From positions 1 through 17,881 of the forward strand of contig CAJUPQ010000074.1 of NCBI GenBank assembly GCA_910588505.1: a stretch of DNA of 17,881 bases, read 5' to 3'. The DNA is from an uncultured Hungatella sp. (GTDB taxonomy: Bacteria > Bacillota > Clostridia > Lachnospirales > Lachnospiraceae). The notes beneath the pieces are model-generated. The model saw nothing but the letters and a program-made list of their open reading frames with translations, had not been told where the DNA came from and did no database searches. The position numbers and the translations under genes are program-made. Shown one piece after another: positions 15,246 to 17,881 of this stretch (position 1 is its first letter; every line of letters begins with the position of its first letter).

Positions 15246-16232
15246 CTACAGCAGACGCTTTCGCAGCTCCTGGCCGTCAAGAGCGCTTAAGTATGCCGGG
15301 GCAATGTCAAACACGGTCCTGCATCCTGTCTGGCCTTCCTGGCCCAGCCGGTACACCGCCCTGGCGTAGGCAGCGATGACCGATGCCGTAAACTCCGGAT
15401 TGGAATCCAGCTTTAAGCGATACTCCACCACATGGCTGTTCTCATCCTCCCACCCGGTGCTGCCTGTGTGGATCACAAACCCGCCGTGGGGAATCCCGCC
15501 ATGATCCCTCAAAAGTTCCTCCTGGCTGATAAAATGCACTGTGGTGTCATAATCCGCGAAATAATTTGGCATGGTCACGATCTGCCGCTCAATCTCTGCC
15601 AGATCCGCCCCGGACTCCGCCACCACGAAACACTCCCTGGTGTGCTTCTCCCTCACAGACAAGTCGGGATTAGCGCCGGATCTCACCGATTCCAGGGCCG
15701 CCTCCACCGGAATGGTGTACTGTCTGGCATCTGCTACCCCCTTAATCCTGCGGATGGCGTCCGAATGGCCCTGGCTCACGCCCTTGCCCCAAAACGTATA
15801 CGTATGTCCCCCCGGCAGAACCGCGTCGGCGTACAGCCGGTTTAAGGAAAACATCCCAGGGTCCCACCCTGCGGAGATCAGCCCCACATGGCCGCTCTCC
15901 TTTGCCGCCCGGTCCACCGCCTCAAAATGCTCCGGTATCTTCGCGTGGGTGTCAAAACTGTCCACCACATGAAACCATTTCGCAAGGGCAGGCGTCTGCT
16001 CCGGAAGATCCGTGGCGCTTCCCCCGCACAGGATCATCACGTCAATATCCTCTTTCATAGAAACCGCCTCGTCCACTCCGCACACGAAAACCCCTTTTGT
16101 CAAAACAGAAACGCTTTTAGGGTCCCTCCTGGTAAATACTGCCGCCAGCTCCATGTCCGGGTTGTGCTTAATGGCGCACTCCACCCCTCTCCCCAGATTT
16201 CCATATCCCATTATTCCGATCCTGATCGCCAT
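15246..16232 (-). CDS. ddh: Meso-diaminopimelate D-dehydrogenase
   Basis: Converts tetrahydrodipicolinate, ammonia and NADPH to meso-diaminopimelate in one step, supplying lysine and peptidoglycan. The 328 residues (family about 320-330) show the NADPH motif GYGNLGRG (9-16), the CGGSATDLPEQTP stretch, and the substrate-binding segment SAGWDPGMFSLNRLYADAVLPGG followed by FWGKGVSQGHSDAIRRI, all hallmarks of Ddh. GGAAGGAG eight bases before the ATG at 16232 sets the start. It is the first gene of a probable three-gene transcript with the GTPase-RNase fusion and greA. The substrate-side residues look intact. Confidence 0.95.
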   Translation of the reverse strand: MAIRIGIMGYGNLGRGVECAIKHNPDMELAAVFTRRDPKSVSVLTKGVFVCGVDEAVSMKEDIDVMILCGGSATDLPEQTPALAKWFHVVDSFDTHAKIPEHFEAVDRAAKESGHVGLISAGWDPGMFSLNRLYADAVLPGGHTYTFWGKGVSQGHSDAIRRIKGVADARQYTIPVEAALESVRSGANPDLSVREKHTRECFVVAESGADLAEIERQIVTMPNYFADYDTTVHFISQEELLRDHGGIPHGGFVIHTGSTGWEDENSHVVEYRLKLDSNPEFTASVIAAYARAVYRLGQEGQTGCRTVFDIAPAYLSALDGQELRKRLL

Positions 16233-16317
16233 CTTTCATTCTCCTTCCTATATAAAAAGCCAACTTTTCTGATTCCTGTTATCTGCCGCATAAGTTCTCC
16301 TCATTGCCGCTTCCCCT

Positions 16318-16346
16318 ATGTTACCAACATTTTTTATTCTCCGCAA
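16318..16346 (-). promoter_or_regulatory. Candidate promoter of ddh
   Basis: On the minus strand TTGCGG (16346-16341), a 17-base spacer ending TGG, and TAACAT (16323-16318) form an extended -10 type promoter about 86 bases upstream of the ddh start. Confidence 0.5.
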
Positions 16347-16414
16347 CTGTTTCTTTCTCTTGGGACCTTCTGAAATTAACACTTTTATTAACACTTTTTT
16401 ATTGTCTTTTGCAG

Positions 16415-16443
16415 TTGACAGAAGGATCCATTTGTGCTAAATT
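16415..16443 (+). promoter_or_regulatory. Promoter of the riboswitch-antiporter transcript
   Basis: A perfect -35 TTGACA (16415-16420), a 17-base spacer ending in TGC, and TAAATT (16438-16443). Transcription would begin about ten bases before the aptamer. Confidence 0.85.
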
Positions 16444-16460
16444 AAAAGCACAACAGAAAA

Positions 16461-16588
16461 AACCTTTGAGGGAGTAGTCAGCACACTCCAGGGAGTGTGT
16501 GGCAAGTCAACAACCCCGGCCCTTTGGTCTGGCTTGTCTTAAATAACGAGACTCATGTATAGCCGCAGCGGTTATGCATAGGTCTTAT
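16461..16588 (+). promoter_or_regulatory. yybP-ykoY (Mn2+) riboswitch aptamer
   Basis: The conserved elements of the yybP-ykoY family occur in order: GAGGGAGTAG (16468-16477), a hairpin GCACACTCCAGGGAGTGTG (16481-16499), GTCAACAACC (16506-16515), the GGTCTGGC turn, then AACGAGACT (16545-16553) and a hairpin closing in AGGTCTT (16580-16586). This family senses Mn2+ and usually switches on manganese-export or related cation-transport genes. It lies between a strong promoter and a terminator, followed by a cation antiporter, which fits. The exact aptamer ends are approximate. Confidence 0.88.
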
Positions 16589-16593
16589 TTTTT

Positions 16594-16636
16594 GACCTCT
16601 GAACAGCCGCAGCGGCTGTCAGGGGTCTTTTCTTTT
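16594..16636 (+). terminator. Expression-platform terminator of the riboswitch
   Basis: GACCTCTGAACAGCCG (16594-16609) pairs with CGGCTGTCAGGGGTC (16613-16627), 15 pairs with one bulged A and one G-T, a three-base loop, then TTTTCTTTT. It lies 30 bases before the antiporter ATG. The aptamer's closing hairpin is immediately upstream, so metal binding probably decides whether this stem forms. Confidence 0.88.
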
Positions 16637-16666
16637 GTAATCAAATTACGAAAGGACGTTAAAACT

Positions 16667-17641
16667 ATGAACCTTGCAGTAATCCTTTTCCTGTTTTTTT
16701 TGGGAATCATCCTCATTGTAAAAGGAGGCGACTTTTTCGTGGACGCCTCCTCCTGGATCGCCACAGTCAGCGGCATCCCCAAGCTTATTATCGGCGCAAC
16801 CATTGTCAGCCTGGCCACCACCATGCCAGAGATGCTGGTGTCCATGATGGCAGCCCTTCAGGGCAAGGTGGATATGTCCATCGGCAATGCCGTGGGAAGC
16901 GTCACGGCTAACATTGGCCTTATTATGGCCATCTCCCTGTTCTTCATGCCCGGAGCCATCCGGCGGATGGATTATCTGCCAAAGGCAGCTCTGATGATGG
17001 GCGCTGCCCTGGTGATCGTTATCGCAGGATTCCAGGGGCAGGTATCCATCCCTATGTCCATCCTGCTGCTGATCATTTTCGTCATCTTTATCTTTGAAAA
17101 TATCAATTCCGCCAAGCACACCTTGACAGCCCAGAGCCTGGACCAGAGCGCCCCAAAACGCTCCCGACCTGCAAGAAGAGAAATTACGGTCAACCTGATA
17201 AAATTTGTCTTGGGAGCTGTGGGTATCGTGGTAGGAGCTGACCTTTTGGTGGACAACGGAAGTGTACTTGCCCGCATCATCGGCGTATCTGAGCGCGTCA
17301 TCGGCGTAACTATCGTGGCCATCGGAACCTCCCTGCCGGAGCTGGTAACCACCATCACCGCAGTGGCCAAAAAACAGTCCTCCCTGTCTGTGGGCAATAT
17401 CCTGGGGGCCAATATCCTGGACCTTTCCCTTATCATGCCCCTGTGCGCCGTTGTGTCAGGAAAGCCTCTCCCGATCGCCCAGGCGTCCGCCCTGGCGGAC
17501 CTGCCCGCCTGCCTTCTTGTGGGAACCATTGCCATCGTCCCCGCCATGATCTCCTCCAAGTTCAGCAGATGGCAGGGAGTGGCGCTTTTGGTTGTATACC
17601 TTGCCTATGTAATTATAACCTGCTTCTTTATCGGGGCGTGA
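16667..17641 (+). CDS. CaCA-family Na+/Ca2+-type cation antiporter under riboswitch control
   Basis: Integral membrane exchanger of 324 residues with about ten hydrophobic segments and the two alpha repeats of the CaCA (YrbG/NCX) family: T51-x3-E55 with S78-x3-N82 (GNAVGSVTAN), and T221-x3-E225 (GTSLPE) with D252 (GANILD). The four acidic or amide ligands known from the Methanocaldococcus exchanger (Glu, Asn, Glu, Asp) are all kept; S236 of that protein is Ala248 here, and GSN of the first repeat is GSV. A basic loop (about 163-173) divides the halves. The ATG at 16667 follows AAAGGA; the frame is open further upstream but that part is riboswitch and terminator. Given the Mn2+ aptamer, Mn2+ or mixed Mn2+/Ca2+ export is likely. 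Confidence 0.88.
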   Translation: MNLAVILFLFFLGIILIVKGGDFFVDASSWIATVSGIPKLIIGATIVSLATTMPEMLVSMMAALQGKVDMSIGNAVGSVTANIGLIMAISLFFMPGAIRRMDYLPKAALMMGAALVIVIAGFQGQVSIPMSILLLIIFVIFIFENINSAKHTLTAQSLDQSAPKRSRPARREITVNLIKFVLGAVGIVVGADLLVDNGSVLARIIGVSERVIGVTIVAIGTSLPELVTTITAVAKKQSSLSVGNILGANILDLSLIMPLCAVVSGKPLPIAQASALADLPACLLVGTIAIVPAMISSKFSRWQGVALLVVYLAYVIITCFFIGA

Positions 17642-17701
17642 CCGTTTGATGTAATGTGTGATCTCTGTACAGAATTGTTTAAACCTACCTTTGCTATAAT
17701 G

Positions 17702-17734
17702 CCCCTGGGTTCCATTTTCCCAGGGGTCTTTATT
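17702..17734 (+). terminator. Terminator of the antiporter gene
   Basis: CCCCTGGG (17702-17709) pairs with CCCAGGGG (17719-17726), followed by TCTTTATTTT, about 60 bases after the antiporter stop. Confidence 0.9.
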
Positions 17735-17881
17735 TTATCTGTATATGATATTTTTGCTTATTGTACGCTGCTTACCCATCAAATCCAAGCCGGCTTTTTG
17801 CCGATCAGGGGGGGCAAAAAACCCCGAAACACAAATGTTTACGGTTAGAGGGAAGTAATTTCAGATTAGGCGGTATAGCCC
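17735..17881. other. Trailing stretch with no recognised feature
   Basis: No gene is supported. CGGC-TTTTT-GCCG near 17792-17804 and GGGG-CAAAAAA-CCCC near 17812-17826 could form small hairpins, but neither has a convincing T tract. The window ends before any downstream gene is visible. Confidence 0.4.

Noticed and set aside
16574..16666. Upstream extension of the antiporter by 31 codons
   Set aside because: This part is the end of the riboswitch and its terminator hairpin; ATG 16667 has its own ribosome site and begins a proper membrane segment.
17672..17700. TGC-TATAAT as a promoter downstream of the antiporter
   Set aside because: The extended -10 is good, but there is no -35 at a proper distance and transcription would run straight into the terminator hairpin.

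Overview
The window looks like chromosomal DNA of a Clostridia member, most likely a Lachnospiraceae relative (Enterocloster/Lachnoclostridium type). The grounds are the secA-prfB pair, long-form HPF, a UPF0735 ACT protein beside homoserine dehydrogenase, a meso-DAP dehydrogenase, UGA-frameshifted RF2, GC of roughly 50%, AGGAGG-type ribosome sites and a yybP-ykoY riboswitch. I had no database, so the placement is inference.

Layout. 1-1250: an envelope-type DUF4190 protein with an 11-residue WQN repeat, its own promoter and a terminator. 1254-1759 (-): wreck of an AAA ATPase. 1803-4126 (-): ACT-domain regulator, homoserine dehydrogenase and a DUF2752 membrane protein, from one promoter just behind prfB. 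4227-7937 (-): secA then prfB, the latter with a programmed +1 frameshift. 7938-8480: divergent secA and hpf promoters separated by a dense, same-orientation DnaA-box cluster. 8481-10037: hpf (+) and trxB (-), convergent on a symmetric hairpin. 10261-11824 (+): FabG/YmfI-like reductase and a zinc-dependent phospholipase C-like protein, one base apart. 11883-11984: a 102-bp palindromic element. 12007-16232 (-): ddh, then a 909-residue fusion of a TetM/EF-G-like GTPase with a Rae1/YacP (NYN) ribonuclease, then an overlapping greA. 16415-17726 (+): strong promoter, yybP-ykoY Mn2+ aptamer, expression-platform terminator, a CaCA-family cation antiporter and a final terminator.

Functional themes. 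Much of the window concerns the ribosome and translation: RF2, HPF, a possible EF-P-modifying reductase, and the GTPase-RNase fusion co-transcribed with greA. Aspartate-family metabolism is present twice (hom with an ACT regulator; ddh). Most recognisable promoters share an extended -10 (TGn) and a 17-bp spacer.

The two most notable items are the GTPase-Rae1 fusion, which joins a predicted ribosome-binding translational GTPase to a predicted A-site mRNA nuclease in one chain, and the DnaA-box cluster between secA and hpf, with no dnaA or dnaN in view.
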